Shown here piece after piece: positions 1-8,799 of a stretch of 64,000 nt of DNA (its first letter is position 1; every line of letters starts with the position of its first letter). Under the pieces are notes generated by a model that ran no database searches, was not told the DNA's origin, and saw only the letters and a program-made list of their open reading frames with translations. The DNA is from JAIBJN01 sp963784175 (lineage in GTDB: Bacteria > Actinomycetota > Thermoleophilia > Gaiellales > Gaiellaceae). Both the position numbers and the translations under genes were made by a program. The stretch is from positions 558,001 to 622,000 of the forward strand of contig CAWAQJ010000018.1 of NCBI GenBank assembly GCA_963784175.1, in the 5' to 3' direction.

Positions 1-414
1 GGCCTCGGGCACGTACGGCACCTCGAAGTCGCCCGCGACGAGAGTCCCGTAGCCGAAGACGCGGCCGGCGATTCCCTGCTCGAACTCGAGCGCCGGGACG
101 CGTGAGAGGTGGACCGCTGCAGCGCGCCTCCGTGCAAGCCCGTAGACGACGTAGAGCTTCTCGGTCGTGAGGACGAGCCGGGTGCGGTCCCAGCGCCACA
201 CGGCCCGCAGCGCGGAGAGCGAGGCCAGGCCGAGCGCGGCGGCGCCCGCGAGCGCGAGCCCCCAGTGGAGGCCGGTTCCGACGATCACGAGCACGGCCCC
301 CAACCCCGCCAGGATGAGCGGGCGGGAGAGCGGGCGCACGAGCGCGACGCCGTGCGGGCGCGCGTCGAGACGAACCTCCTCACCGGGCTCGAGTGGCGGG
401 GTCACGCGGCGCAC
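1..414 (-). CDS. PH-domain (bPH2-like) membrane protein, 3' part missing
   Basis: The gene runs off the left edge, so only its first ~138 residues are seen. I take the GTG at 414; an in-frame GTG at 405 is an alternative. After a short charged N-terminus come two hydrophobic stretches at about residues 27-60 (LILAGLGAVLVIVG and LALAGAAALGLASL), then a WRWDRTRLVLTTEKLYVVYG segment and an R-V-F-G-Y-G-T turn. This is the layout of bacterial PH-like (bPH2, formerly DUF304) membrane proteins: a two-helix hairpin followed by a cytoplasmic beta domain that ends near a G-Y-G-T loop. The function of the family is unknown. The start lies 15 bp after the stop of the small gene at 430-669, so the two probably form one transcript. 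Confidence 0.65.
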   Translation of the reverse strand, partial: MRRVTPPLEPGEEVRLDARPHGVALVRPLSRPLILAGLGAVLVIVGTGLHWGLALAGAAALGLASLSALRAVWRWDRTRLVLTTEKLYVVYGLARRRAAAVHLSRVPALEFEQGIAGRVFGYGTLVAGDFEVPYVPEA

Positions 415-429
415 TTCGCCGCCGGCGCG

Positions 430-669
430 CTAGGCCCTGCGCCAGCGGCCGAAGATCAGGCCGCCGAGGGTGAAGCCGAGGCCGAACGTCCCGACACCGA
501 ACGCGCCCACGGCGAGCGTCTTTCGCCACGTCGAAAGACGGTGCCAGCGGCCCAGGACCTCCTGCTCCTCGGGCGAGAGCGTCTCGCCACGCCGTTTCTT
601 GCGCTCTGCCGCACCGGCCCGGAGGCCGAGGTACATGTCGTCGAAGATCTCCGCAGGTTCGTCGACCAT
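430..669 (-). CDS. Small membrane protein, unrecognised
   Basis: This 79-residue protein starts MVDEPAEIFDDMYLGLRAG. A basic, acidic-mixed stretch (AERKKRRGETLSPEEQE) is followed by one C-terminal hydrophobic segment at about residues 51-73 (TLAVGAFGVGTFGLGFTLGG) and a basic tail. It looks like a single-pass membrane protein with its N-terminus in the cytoplasm. I do not recognise a family. The ATG at 669 lies 6 nt after a TATAGT box on this strand, which argues for a leaderless start here. It is followed by the PH-domain gene 15 bp downstream. Confidence 0.6.
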   Translation of the reverse strand: MVDEPAEIFDDMYLGLRAGAAERKKRRGETLSPEEQEVLGRWHRLSTWRKTLAVGAFGVGTFGLGFTLGGLIFGRWRRA

Positions 670-675
670 GCTCTC

Positions 676-683
676 ACTATAGT
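676..683. promoter_or_regulatory. Shared divergent -10 box (ACTATAGT palindrome)
   Basis: ACTATAGT is its own reverse complement. Read on the plus strand, TATAGT ends 11 nt before the ATG at 695. Read on the minus strand, TATAGT ends 6 nt before the ATG at 669. Both divergent genes would then be leaderless or nearly so. No good -35 hexamer is visible. This is inferred from sequence and spacing only. Confidence 0.5.
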
Positions 684-694
684 CTGCCCGCCCG

Positions 695-1516
695 ATGCCA
701 ACCCTACGCGTGCTGCAGGTGTCGGACCTCCATGCCGGGACGCGCGAGGAGCCCGAAGTCGAGGGCGATCTACGGACGCTGGTGGCCGAGACCGACCCGG
801 AGCTCGTCCTCGCAACGGGGGATCTCGCCCATCGGAACAAGCCCGAGCAGCACGAGCGCGCAGCGAGCCTCCTGCGGTCGCTCGACCGCCCGCTGCTCGT
901 CATCCCCGGAAACCACGACATCCCGCGCTGGCCGCCCTTCCGGCTCACGAACACCTTCGACGAGTTCAAGCGCCAGTGGCCAGAGCTCGAGCCCGTGTAC
1001 CGCTCCGAGCACCTCGTCGTCTGCGGGCTCAACTCGGTGCGCCCATGGAAGCACCAGGGCGGCGCCCTTCGGCCCGCCCAGATCGAGCACGCCGCCCGCG
1101 TGCTCGCCGACGCGGCGCCCGGGGCGCTCAAGGTGGTCGCCCTCCACCACCACCTGCTCGGCGCGCCCTGGCGGAGCCGGAAGCGGACGATCGCCAACCG
1201 CGGCTCGGTCCTGGGCGCCCTCGTGGACGCGGGCGCCGAGCTGATCGTCTCCGGCCACGTGCACCAGAGCGCGGTGGGCGAGCGGCGCGAGTTCGAGGTC
1301 GTCGAGGCGCCCGTCCACGGAACGACCGTCGTCACGGCGCCGGGCCTCGGGCAGCCGCGCCCGCGGCGGCGTGGAGAGGCCCGCGGCCTTCATCTCTTCG
1401 AGGCGGACGAGCGGACGCTCCGCGTCTTCACCTACGCCTGGGTCGACGGCGATTGGGCGCTGATCGCCGACCGGCGCTTCCCGCGCGGCACCGCGCCGCT
1501 CGGCGCGAGCGGCTGA
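695..1516 (+). CDS. Metallophosphoesterase (calcineurin-like)
   Basis: This 273-residue protein shows all the metal-binding motifs of the calcineurin-like phosphoesterase fold in order: SDLHAG near the N-terminus (D-x-H), GDLAH, GNHD, an HHH cluster in ALHHHLL, and VSGHVH toward the end. These residues bind a di-metal centre that hydrolyses phosphoesters. There is no signal peptide, so it should be cytoplasmic. The substrate cannot be told; relatives include cAMP phosphodiesterases (CpdA-like) and nucleases. It starts 11 nt after a TATAGT box, so no ribosome binding site is expected. It converges on the large secreted nucleotidase gene, with a strong hairpin between the two. Confidence 0.85.
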   Translation: MPTLRVLQVSDLHAGTREEPEVEGDLRTLVAETDPELVLATGDLAHRNKPEQHERAASLLRSLDRPLLVIPGNHDIPRWPPFRLTNTFDEFKRQWPELEPVYRSEHLVVCGLNSVRPWKHQGGALRPAQIEHAARVLADAAPGALKVVALHHHLLGAPWRSRKRTIANRGSVLGALVDAGAELIVSGHVHQSAVGERREFEVVEAPVHGTTVVTAPGLGQPRPRRRGEARGLHLFEADERTLRVFTYAWVDGDWALIADRRFPRGTAPLGASG

Positions 1517-1530
1517 GCCCAAGGAAGTGG

Positions 1531-1560
1531 GAGCGGAGCCGGCCGAGGCCGGCTCCGCTC
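1531..1560. terminator. Convergent hairpin terminator
   Basis: GAGCGGAGCCGGCC (1531-1544) pairs perfectly with GGCCGGCTCCGCTC (1547-1560), a 14-bp GC stem with a tiny loop. It sits between the 3' ends of two converging genes (stops at 1516 and 1572). There is no T-tract on either side, so it may work with Rho or as an RNA 3' stabiliser. Confidence 0.6.
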
Positions 1561-1571
1561 CGCGCTACCTC

Positions 1572-4500
1572 CTACGGTGCGGTCACGACCGGGCAGGGAG
1601 TTGCGCCGGTCGTGGTGCACACGATTCGACCCTGGATGGCCGGGGTCAGCGGCGTGTTCGCCGTGATCCAGTCAGCCACGGTCTGATCCATGATCTCGCG
1701 GGAGTGCGCCCGGGCACCGACGTTCGGGTAGCCGTCGCCTCCCACCGCCATGAAGTCGTTGATGGCGATGTGGTACATCGACGCGGCCGTCAGGTCGACC
1801 ACGGCGCCGGTGCACGACCCGTCCGCAGCCTGCCTGACCACGCTCGACGCGATCACGCGGCTCCCGACGGGGGCCGAGATGTCGTAACGGAAGCACAGGC
1901 CGGAGACCTGCGCGAAGCGCCCGTTCGCGGCCGGCATCGACGAGACCCCGTTCTCGAGGTACGTCTTCAGCTCGGCCCCGGACACGTCAACGGTGGCGAC
2001 GAGGTTCCCGAACGGGAGCACCCCGAGCACCTGGCCGCGCGTGATCGGCCACGGGGGCGGCGTGAAGGACCCGCAGAAGTCGTCCGCGATGTCCGGATTC
2101 GGACACGTCAGGTCGGCGCGCAGGCCGCCCGAGTTCGTGATCGCGAAGTCGACGCCGTCGAAGCTGAGCCGCATCGCGTCGGTGACGATGTCGCCCACGA
2201 GCGACTCGCAAAGCCGGCCGTCCACGCGACCGCACGAGTCCGACCGCGGCACGGCCCGGCTCGAGGTCCCGATCTGCGTGGCCAGGATCGGCTTCAGCTC
2301 CTCGTTGAGCTGGTTGATCCGCGCCTGGATGGCCGGGTCGGGCGTGATGCCGATGTTCCACGGCTTGTGGAAGTCGGCCGTCCGGTACACGACCGTCTGG
2401 TCCTGCATGTCGATGAACACCCGCACGCGGGTGAACCGGACACCGCGGCTCAGGCTCTCAGTGAAGAGCACGCCGTTCGCCCGCTCGGAGATCGCTTGCT
2501 GGTTCGTGTGGTCGCCCATGACGACGTCGACGTTGTCGACCGCGTCCGCGAGGTCGGGGCCTGGCCCGGTCGGCTCCGTGAGCGTCCCGGCCGTCGCGCC
2601 CATGTGCCCCATGGCGATGATGGCGGAGATGTCCTTCTTCTGACGCGCGAGGCGCCTCGCCTCGGCGTTCACCGCCTCGACCGGGTCGGCCACGTGGAAC
2701 GGCCCGAGCGACCCCGGCTTCGTCAGCTCGGGGATGTCGGGGTTCGAGAACCCGACGAACCCGACCCGCAGGCCCGGCCCGAGCGTGAACACCTTCGACG
2801 GCGCCCACTCGGCAGGCGTCTTCCCCGCCGCGTCGACGATGTTCGCCGAGAGGTAGTCGAAGGCCGCCAGCGGGACGATCTCGTTGCGGAAGTACGCCTC
2901 GCCCCGGTCGAAGTTGTGGTTGCCGAGCCCGTCGAGGTCGAAGTCCATGAGGTTCATGAACTCGATCGTCGGCTTGTCGCCGAAGAACGCCGAGATCGGC
3001 GGCGTGGCGCCGATCGCGTCGCCCGCGGTCAGCGTCAGGATCTCGCCGGGCGCGTCGGCGCGGAACGCGTCGAAGTACGGATTCAGGAACGCCGACCCGC
3101 CGATCGCGAACGTCGGGTTCGCCGCGCCGGTGCCGCCCACGTTGTCGGCGGCCTCGGCGAGCGGGACGAGCTGCCCGTGGAAGTCGGAGATGTTCAGGAC
3201 CTGGAACTCGTAGATCCGGTTCCCGCCCTTGATGATGTTCAGCAGCACCTTGCCGCGCGCGTTCTGCGGCTCGGGGATGTCCATCAGGTAGGCGATCGTC
3301 GGAGCGAGGTCGATAGCCCTGATGCCCGCGACGTCCTTGCCGGCCTTGATGTCCGGGCCGGACGCGATGAACGTCGCGTGCATGTTGACGTTCCGCGGGA
3401 TGTTCACCAGGTTCGGCAGGTACCCGTGCTGGCCGAAGAACTGCGACGGGGCGATCAGCTGCCCCGGCGTCTGCGCGTCCGTCTGGTACGGCGGACGGAA
3501 GACGACGATGACGTCGCCGCTGCGGCTCGGATGCAGGGCATTCGTGCCGTCGACGTTCGACAGCTCCTCCTTCTTCATCACCTTGAGCACGACCTGCTGG
3601 AAGCCCGGCAGGTTCGGGTCGTCCATGTTCTGGAACGCCGCGATGATCTGGTTGCGGACGGCCTCGTAGTTGGCCGCCGGCACCTGCGGGGTGTTGCCCG
3701 TCGCCGGGTCGCGTCCCGCGAGGTTGATGTAGATCTGCGACGTGCCGCCCGCGTGGCACTCCTTCGCCAGCGTGTCGCCGGGCGTCGTCGTGCCCGGGTC
3801 GTTGGCGGCCTTGCGGCAGTTGCCGCTCTGCTCGCGCTCCTGGAGACCGAGGTCGACGAGCACCTTGCTCACGTTGACCGCGTACCACTGCGGCGCGAAG
3901 CCGTGGTCGGAGGAGACGAACGTGTTCGTCTTCTGCTTCATCAGGTCGCGGGCCAGGTCGAGCGTGCGATCCGCCTCCTGGTACGCCGCGCGGATGTAGC
4001 CCTCACGCTCGTCGATCCGGCCGTCAGGCACGTTGTCGTTCGTGAGGTCGTCGTAGTACGGGTTCGGGTTGCCGTCGATGTCCGTCGGCGTCACGAGCCC
4101 CGTGAACTGGTGCTGGAACTCGTCCGTCGTCGGCGAGCCCACGAGCAGCAGGTCCGGCTTGATGCCGAGGCCGGCGGGCGCGGGGCCGAGGATGTAGCTG
4201 AGGTACGCCCAGTGGGCGTCCTTCCACATGAGGCCCTGCTCGACGTAGGTGTCCTCGTCGACGATGCCTGCCTCCATCGGGGCGAAGTCCGCCGCGGTGG
4301 AGGTCGGGAAGTCGCGGTTCAGCTTCTCCTCGAAGTCCGACGAGCCGGTCGCGCCGAGCGCGTTGTAGGTCGCGTTCGCGCGCTGCACCGAGGTGAAGTA
4401 GAGGCGGAACTTCGAGAGGTCGGCGGTCAGGTCGATCGCCTTGACGTAGAAGCCGCCCGTCTTGCCGGCGAACGTGCCGGATGCGAGCGTCAGCTTGGCG

Positions 4501-5363
4501 TCGGCCCACTCGCCCTGGGTGAGGTCGGCCACGGCCGTGGCGCCGTTCTTGGTGTTGGCGGCGTTGACGATCAGCACGCGGTTGTAGTTCGTCGCGCCGT
4601 CGTTGGTGGAGTCGTAGATGTAGACGTCCCAGACCCCGTTCCCGGGGATCTGCGCGTTGTTGTGCGTGAAGGACGCCTGCTTCGCCGGGCTGAAGGAGGC
4701 CGGGACGTTCGTCCATCCGGACGCGTCCGCGAGGGTCACCTTCTGGTACTGGACGCCGAAGGCGTTCGCGCCCGCCGGCTGCCCGGGCAGGTCGTAGTTG
4801 AGCATGATCCCGCGGCCACCGATGAACGTGCGGAAGTCGACGACCGGGCCCTGGAGCGCCGGCGTGAGGTTGCGGGTGCCGACCCACTCCATGGAGACGA
4901 CCGTCTTGCCGCTCCGCTCGGCCGACTGCCCGATGTGGTCGGCCTGCAGGATGCCGGTTGTCGCAAAGCTCGTGGAGTTGTTGAAGTTGCCCTCACCGAC
5001 CCGGTGGAAGGTGTTGTTCGTCGAGCCGTGCTCGCCCGGCCACGTGCCGGTCGAGAGCGTGTACCACCCGACGCCGGTGTTGGGCGGGAAGCCCTGCAGG
5101 AGGCCGTTCTGGCCCTTCAGCCCCGTGTTCATCAGCTGGCGCATCGTGGGCATCGCGCCCTGCTTGACGTACTTGTCGACGAGGTCCGGCCGCATGCCGT
5201 CGGCCGCAAAGAAGATGAACGGCGTGCCCGTGGGGCCGCCGTCAGGCTTCTTCGCCTTGCCCTTGCCTGCTGCTCCCGCCGACACCGAGCCGACGACGAA
5301 CAGCGTGAAGATCAATGTGAGCGCAGCCAGAAGGGCTGGCCTAAAGCGCATCCTGCGTTTCAT
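1572..5363 (-). CDS. Secreted bifunctional type I phosphodiesterase / 5'-nucleotidase fusion
   Basis: The protein is 1263 residues long. The ATG at 5363 is preceded by a strong AGAGGAG, which decides the start over upstream in-frame codons. A signal peptide is clear (MKRRMRFRP then LLAALTLIFTLFVVG, then A-rich). The N-terminal ~650 residues resemble the alkaline-phosphatase-fold phosphodiesterases (ENPP type): FFAADGMRPD, a nucleophile region NTGVGWYTLSTGTWPGEHG, SSDHGFAP and FGQHG metal sites. The C-terminal ~550 residues are a UshA-type 5'-nucleotidase: NISDFHGQL, LTAGDAIG, GNHNFDRG, MGHMG, MGDHTNQ, then the substrate-binding domain with NSGGLRADL, GVLPFGN and AVGGDGYP. The protein would release nucleosides and phosphate from nucleotides outside the cell. 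Each half is common; the single-chain fusion is less usual. Confidence 0.85.
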   Translation of the reverse strand: MKRRMRFRPALLAALTLIFTLFVVGSVSAGAAGKGKAKKPDGGPTGTPFIFFAADGMRPDLVDKYVKQGAMPTMRQLMNTGLKGQNGLLQGFPPNTGVGWYTLSTGTWPGEHGSTNNTFHRVGEGNFNNSTSFATTGILQADHIGQSAERSGKTVVSMEWVGTRNLTPALQGPVVDFRTFIGGRGIMLNYDLPGQPAGANAFGVQYQKVTLADASGWTNVPASFSPAKQASFTHNNAQIPGNGVWDVYIYDSTNDGATNYNRVLIVNAANTKNGATAVADLTQGEWADAKLTLASGTFAGKTGGFYVKAIDLTADLSKFRLYFTSVQRANATYNALGATGSSDFEEKLNRDFPTSTAADFAPMEAGIVDEDTYVEQGLMWKDAHWAYLSYILGPAPAGLGIKPDLLLVGSPTTDEFQHQFTGLVTPTDIDGNPNPYYDDLTNDNVPDGRIDEREGYIRAAYQEADRTLDLARDLMKQKTNTFVSSDHGFAPQWYAVNVSKVLVDLGLQEREQSGNCRKAANDPGTTTPGDTLAKECHAGGTSQIYINLAGRDPATGNTPQVPAANYEAVRNQIIAAFQNMDDPNLPGFQQVVLKVMKKEELSNVDGTNALHPSRSGDVIVVFRPPYQTDAQTPGQLIAPSQFFGQHGYLPNLVNIPRNVNMHATFIASGPDIKAGKDVAGIRAIDLAPTIAYLMDIPEPQNARGKVLLNIIKGGNRIYEFQVLNISDFHGQLVPLAEAADNVGGTGAANPTFAIGGSAFLNPYFDAFRADAPGEILTLTAGDAIGATPPISAFFGDKPTIEFMNLMDFDLDGLGNHNFDRGEAYFRNEIVPLAAFDYLSANIVDAAGKTPAEWAPSKVFTLGPGLRVGFVGFSNPDIPELTKPGSLGPFHVADPVEAVNAEARRLARQKKDISAIIAMGHMGATAGTLTEPTGPGPDLADAVDNVDVVMGDHTNQQAISERANGVLFTESLSRGVRFTRVRVFIDMQDQTVVYRTADFHKPWNIGITPDPAIQARINQLNEELKPILATQIGTSSRAVPRSDSCGRVDGRLCESLVGDIVTDAMRLSFDGVDFAITNSGGLRADLTCPNPDIADDFCGSFTPPPWPITRGQVLGVLPFGNLVATVDVSGAELKTYLENGVSSMPAANGRFAQVSGLCFRYDISAPVGSRVIASSVVRQAADGSCTGAVVDLTAASMYHIAINDFMAVGGDGYPNVGARAHSREIMDQTVADWITANTPLTPAIQGRIVCTTTGATPCPVVTAP

Positions 5364-5514
5364 TGGGCTCCTCTCCCCGGGGTAGGACGCGGCCGAAGTT
5401 ACCCGTTTCGGGCCTCGCTGACAACCGTCGGAAGGACGGTCCACCAGAGCGAAACCCAGGAATTACCGGGCAGAAACGACCGAAACCTCCACACCGCGCC
5501 CTTTCGGGGCCAGG

Positions 5515-7521
5515 CTAGGCGGGCTCGGCGGCCGCCTGGAGCTCGCGGCGGAGGTCCTTGATCTCGTCGCGGAGCTTGGCGGCGTACTCGAAGCGGAGCT
5601 CCTCGGCGGCCGCGAACATCTCCTCCTCGAGCGTGACGACGAGCTTCTCGAGCTCCTCGTTCGTCATGCCCTCGACCTGGCGCTGGCCCCGGCGGCGCTT
5701 CCCCGGCACGTGCGGCTGGGACTCGAGCGAGAGGAACTCGGCGATGTCGGAGACGCCCTTGACGATCGACTCGGGCGTGATCCCGTGCTCCTCGTTGTAG
5801 CGGAGCTGAATGTCGCGCCTGCGGGTCGTCTCGTCGAGCGCGCCACGAATCGCCTCGGTCATCTTGTCCGCGTACATGACGACCTTGCCGTTGATGTTGC
5901 GCGCCGCGCGGCCGATGGTCTGGATCAGCGCGGTCTGGCCGCGGAGGAAGCCCTCCTTGTCGGCGTCGAGGATGGCCACGAGCGAGACCTCGGGGAGGTC
6001 GAGACCCTCGCGGAGGAGGTTGACGCCGACGAGCACGTCGTACTCACCGAGGCGCAGCTCCCTGATGATCTTGATGCGCTCGAGGGTGTCCACCTCGGAG
6101 TGCAGGTAGCGGGTGCGCACGCCCGACTCGAGCAGGTAGTCGGTGAGGTCCTCGGCCATCTTCTTGGTCAGCGTCGTCACGAGAACGCGCTCGCCCGCCT
6201 CCTCGCGGCGGCGGATCTCGTTGAGGAGGTCGTCGATCTGGTTCGTCGTCGGGCGCAGCTCGACCTCCGGGTCGACGACGCCGGTCGGGCGGATGATCTG
6301 CTCGGCGATGTTCGTCGAGTTGCGCAGCTCGAACGGGCCCGGGGTCGCCGACACGAAGACCATCTGCGGCACGCGCTCGAGGAACTCGTCGAAGCGCAGC
6401 GGCCGGTTGTCGAGCGCGGACGGAAGCCGGAAGCCGTGCTCGACGAGCGTCTCCTTGCGCGAGCGGTCGCCCTCGTACATGCCGCCGATCTGCGGGACGG
6501 TCTGGTGCGACTCGTCGATCATGACGACGAAATCGCCGCGGAAGTAGTCGAGCAGCGAGTGCGGTGCCGTCCCCGGCGCGCGGCCGTCGAGGATCCGCGA
6601 GTAGTTCTCGATCCCGTTGCAGTAGCCGAGCTCCTGGAGCATCTCCAGGTCGTACTCGGTCCGCTGGCGGATCCGGTGGGCTTCGAGGAGCTTCCCCTGC
6701 GACTCGAAGAGCCTGACCTGCTCCTCCAGCTCGCGGCGGATCTCCCCCACCGAGCGCTCGATCGTCTCGCGCGAGGTGACGTACTGGGTCGCGGGGAAGA
6801 TGGCGAGGTGGTCGAGGCGGGCGTAGATCTCGCCCGAGAGGGGGTCGAAGTGCGAGATGGACTCGACCTCGTCCCCGAAGAAGGAGATGCGGTAGGCCGA
6901 CTCCATGTGCGCCGGCTGCACCTCGACGACGTCGCCCCGCACGCGGAAGCGCCCGCGGCCGAGGATCGAGTCGTTGCGCGCGTACTGGATGTCGACGAGC
7001 TTCCGGAGCATGACGTCGCGGTCGATCTCGAGCCCGACGCCGAGCACCACCGTCTTCTCCTCGTACTCGACCGGCGAGCCGATGCCGTAGATGCAGGACA
7101 CGGAGGCGACGATCAGCACGTCCTTGCGCGCCAGGAGCGCCGCGGTCGCGGCATGGCGGAGCCGGTCGATGTCGTCGTTGATCGACGCGTCCTTCTCGAT
7201 GTAGAGATCCGCCTGGGGGACGTACGCCTCGGGCTGGTAGTAGTCGTAGTAGGAGACGAAGTACTCGACGGCGCTCTGAGGGAGGAACTCGCGGAACTCG
7301 TTGCAGAGCTGCGCGGCGAGCGTCTTGTTGTGCGCGATCACGAGCGTCGGCTTCTGTATCTGCTCGGCGATCCAGGCCATCGTGGCCGTCTTGCCGGTGC
7401 CGGTCGCCCCCAGCAGCGTCTGAAACTGGTCGCCGGCGCGGATCGACGCGGCAAGCGTTTCGATGGCCTGCGGCTGGTCGCCGGTCGGCGTGTAGGCCTC
7501 GGAGACGCGGAACTCGGGCAT
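5515..7521 (-). CDS. uvrB: UvrABC excinuclease subunit B
   Basis: UvrB is the damage-verifying helicase of nucleotide excision repair; it is loaded by UvrA and then recruits UvrC. Visible motifs, in order: the Walker A segment GATGTGKT, the beta-hairpin region YYDYYQPEAYVP, DESHQTVPQIGGMY, the helicase motif QTIGRAARN, and a C-terminal UVR motif (LEEEMFAAAEELRFEYAAKLRD) that contacts UvrC. I chose the second ATG (7521, giving 668 residues) because a TACGAT box at 7529-7534 overlaps the first ATG (7530) and lies 7 nt before the second. Adding the three residues MTP would not change the call. It stands alone as a single-gene unit. Confidence 0.95.
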   Translation of the reverse strand: MPEFRVSEAYTPTGDQPQAIETLAASIRAGDQFQTLLGATGTGKTATMAWIAEQIQKPTLVIAHNKTLAAQLCNEFREFLPQSAVEYFVSYYDYYQPEAYVPQADLYIEKDASINDDIDRLRHAATAALLARKDVLIVASVSCIYGIGSPVEYEEKTVVLGVGLEIDRDVMLRKLVDIQYARNDSILGRGRFRVRGDVVEVQPAHMESAYRISFFGDEVESISHFDPLSGEIYARLDHLAIFPATQYVTSRETIERSVGEIRRELEEQVRLFESQGKLLEAHRIRQRTEYDLEMLQELGYCNGIENYSRILDGRAPGTAPHSLLDYFRGDFVVMIDESHQTVPQIGGMYEGDRSRKETLVEHGFRLPSALDNRPLRFDEFLERVPQMVFVSATPGPFELRNSTNIAEQIIRPTGVVDPEVELRPTTNQIDDLLNEIRRREEAGERVLVTTLTKKMAEDLTDYLLESGVRTRYLHSEVDTLERIKIIRELRLGEYDVLVGVNLLREGLDLPEVSLVAILDADKEGFLRGQTALIQTIGRAARNINGKVVMYADKMTEAIRGALDETTRRRDIQLRYNEEHGITPESIVKGVSDIAEFLSLESQPHVPGKRRRGQRQVEGMTNEELEKLVVTLEEEMFAAAEELRFEYAAKLRDEIKDLRRELQAAAEPA

Positions 7522-7528
7522 CGGAGTC

Positions 7529-7534
7529 ATCGTA
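7529..7534 (-). promoter_or_regulatory. Putative -10 box of uvrB
   Basis: TACGAT on the minus strand lies 7 nt before the ATG at 7521. The same hexamer precedes tRNA-Leu (23494) and rpsT (46793). No SOS/LexA-like operator is visible nearby. Confidence 0.4.
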
Positions 7535-7623
7535 GCCTGGCGCCTCGGAGTGCCAGCAGCCTCGCGGGTTGTCTCCGTCCACCCCAGGCTTTACGGTCGC
7601 GTGAATCTCCGAGGAGGTCTCCC

Positions 7624-8799
7624 GTGCGTCTCGTCCCGCTCGTCGCCGCCCTGTTCCTGCTCGCCGTCCCGTCGGCCATGTCCGCCGCGATGGCGCCGCC
7701 CAACGACGACTTCGCCGACGCGGTCAGCCTGAACGCGATCGCGGACACGGACGGCTTCGTCCGGGCCAACAACGTCAACGCCGGCGTCGAGGCGGGCGAG
7801 CCCACCCACGCCGGCCAGGTCGGCGGCAAGTCGATCTGGTACTCGTGGACGGCTCCCGGCGACGGCAGCATCCCGCACGTGGCCTTCCTCGCGGGCGGCG
7901 ACTTCGACACCCTCCTCGGGGTGTACACGGGAACCGCGGTGAACGCGCTGACGCCGGTCGCCTCGAACGACGACGTCGCGGGCTTCGGCGGCGGGAGCAG
8001 CGTGAGCTTCGCGACGGTCGCCGGCACGACGTACCACATCGCCATCGACGGGTTCCTCGGCAAGTCGGGCGTCGCCTTCCTCGAATGGCGCGAGTCGCCG
8101 GCCAACGACAACTTCGCGGACGCGGTCTCGCTCCCCGGCGCCTCGGGAGCCCGCAGCGGAGATACCGCCAACGGCGCGACGACGGAGCTCGGGGAAGACG
8201 TCTTCGCCTCCCTCCAGAGCGTCTGGTACCACTGGGTGCCGCCCGCGGACGGCACCTACAAGTTCTCGACCGTCGGCAGCGGCTTCGACACGCTCATGGC
8301 CATCTACACCGGCTCGAGCCTCGAGGACATCGAGCTGATCGAGATCAACGACGACGACCCCGACCGCGGCTGCTGCTCGAGCTGGATCGGGCTCGTGGAC
8401 GTCCAGGCGATGACGAACTACTACATCAACATCAGCCCGCTGAGCCTCGAGGCCGGCCCGATCAAGCTCTCCTGGGGGCCGCTCATCCTCGGCAACGGCG
8501 CGCCGAACATCATCACCGGCACGCCGGCCGCGGAGGAGATCCGCGGGATGGGCGGCGAGGACACGATCGCCGGCGCCGGCGGCGCCGACCTCATCTTCGG
8601 CGGCCGAGGCACGGACTCGATCCGCGGAGGGCCGGGGAACGACTTCCTCCTCGACCGCAGCGGACTGGACCTGCTCCGGGGCGACGACGGAGCGGATGTC
8701 CTCGACGCGCGCGACAACCGGCCGGGCGACCGTCTCATCGGCGGCCCCGCGGTGGACAACTGCCGCGCAGACCGCACCGACATAAGGACCGCCTGCTAG
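7624..8799 (+). CDS. Secreted protein with two repeated beta domains and RTX-type calcium-binding repeats
   Basis: This 391-residue protein starts at GTG 7624, behind a GAGGAGG ribosome binding site. It has a signal peptide (LVPLVAALFLLAVPSAMSA). Two similar ~130-residue units follow, each opening with the same phrase (PPNDDFADAVSL and PANDNFADAVSLP) and containing SIWYSWT or SVWYHWV, FDTLLGVYTG or FDTLMAIYTG. The C-terminus (about residues 300-370) holds glycine-aspartate nonapeptide repeats (GGEDTIAGAGGADLIFGGRG and on), the hemolysin-type Ca2+-binding roll, ending in a Cys pair (DNCRADRTDIRTAC). It should fold outside the cell on binding calcium. No enzyme motif is visible; a surface or matrix role is plausible. 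The sulfatase at 9.8-11.7 kb has a similar tail. Confidence 0.75.
   Translation: MRLVPLVAALFLLAVPSAMSAAMAPPNDDFADAVSLNAIADTDGFVRANNVNAGVEAGEPTHAGQVGGKSIWYSWTAPGDGSIPHVAFLAGGDFDTLLGVYTGTAVNALTPVASNDDVAGFGGGSSVSFATVAGTTYHIAIDGFLGKSGVAFLEWRESPANDNFADAVSLPGASGARSGDTANGATTELGEDVFASLQSVWYHWVPPADGTYKFSTVGSGFDTLMAIYTGSSLEDIELIEINDDDPDRGCCSSWIGLVDVQAMTNYYINISPLSLEAGPIKLSWGPLILGNGAPNIITGTPAAEEIRGMGGEDTIAGAGGADLIFGGRGTDSIRGGPGNDFLLDRSGLDLLRGDDGADVLDARDNRPGDRLIGGPAVDNCRADRTDIRTAC

Noticed and set aside
1527..5561. A 1344-codon open frame on the plus strand opposite the nucleotidase fusion
   Set aside because: Composition is Arg/Val/Asp/Glu with no domains; it mirrors the codon bias of the real gene, which has a signal peptide, motifs and a ribosome binding site.
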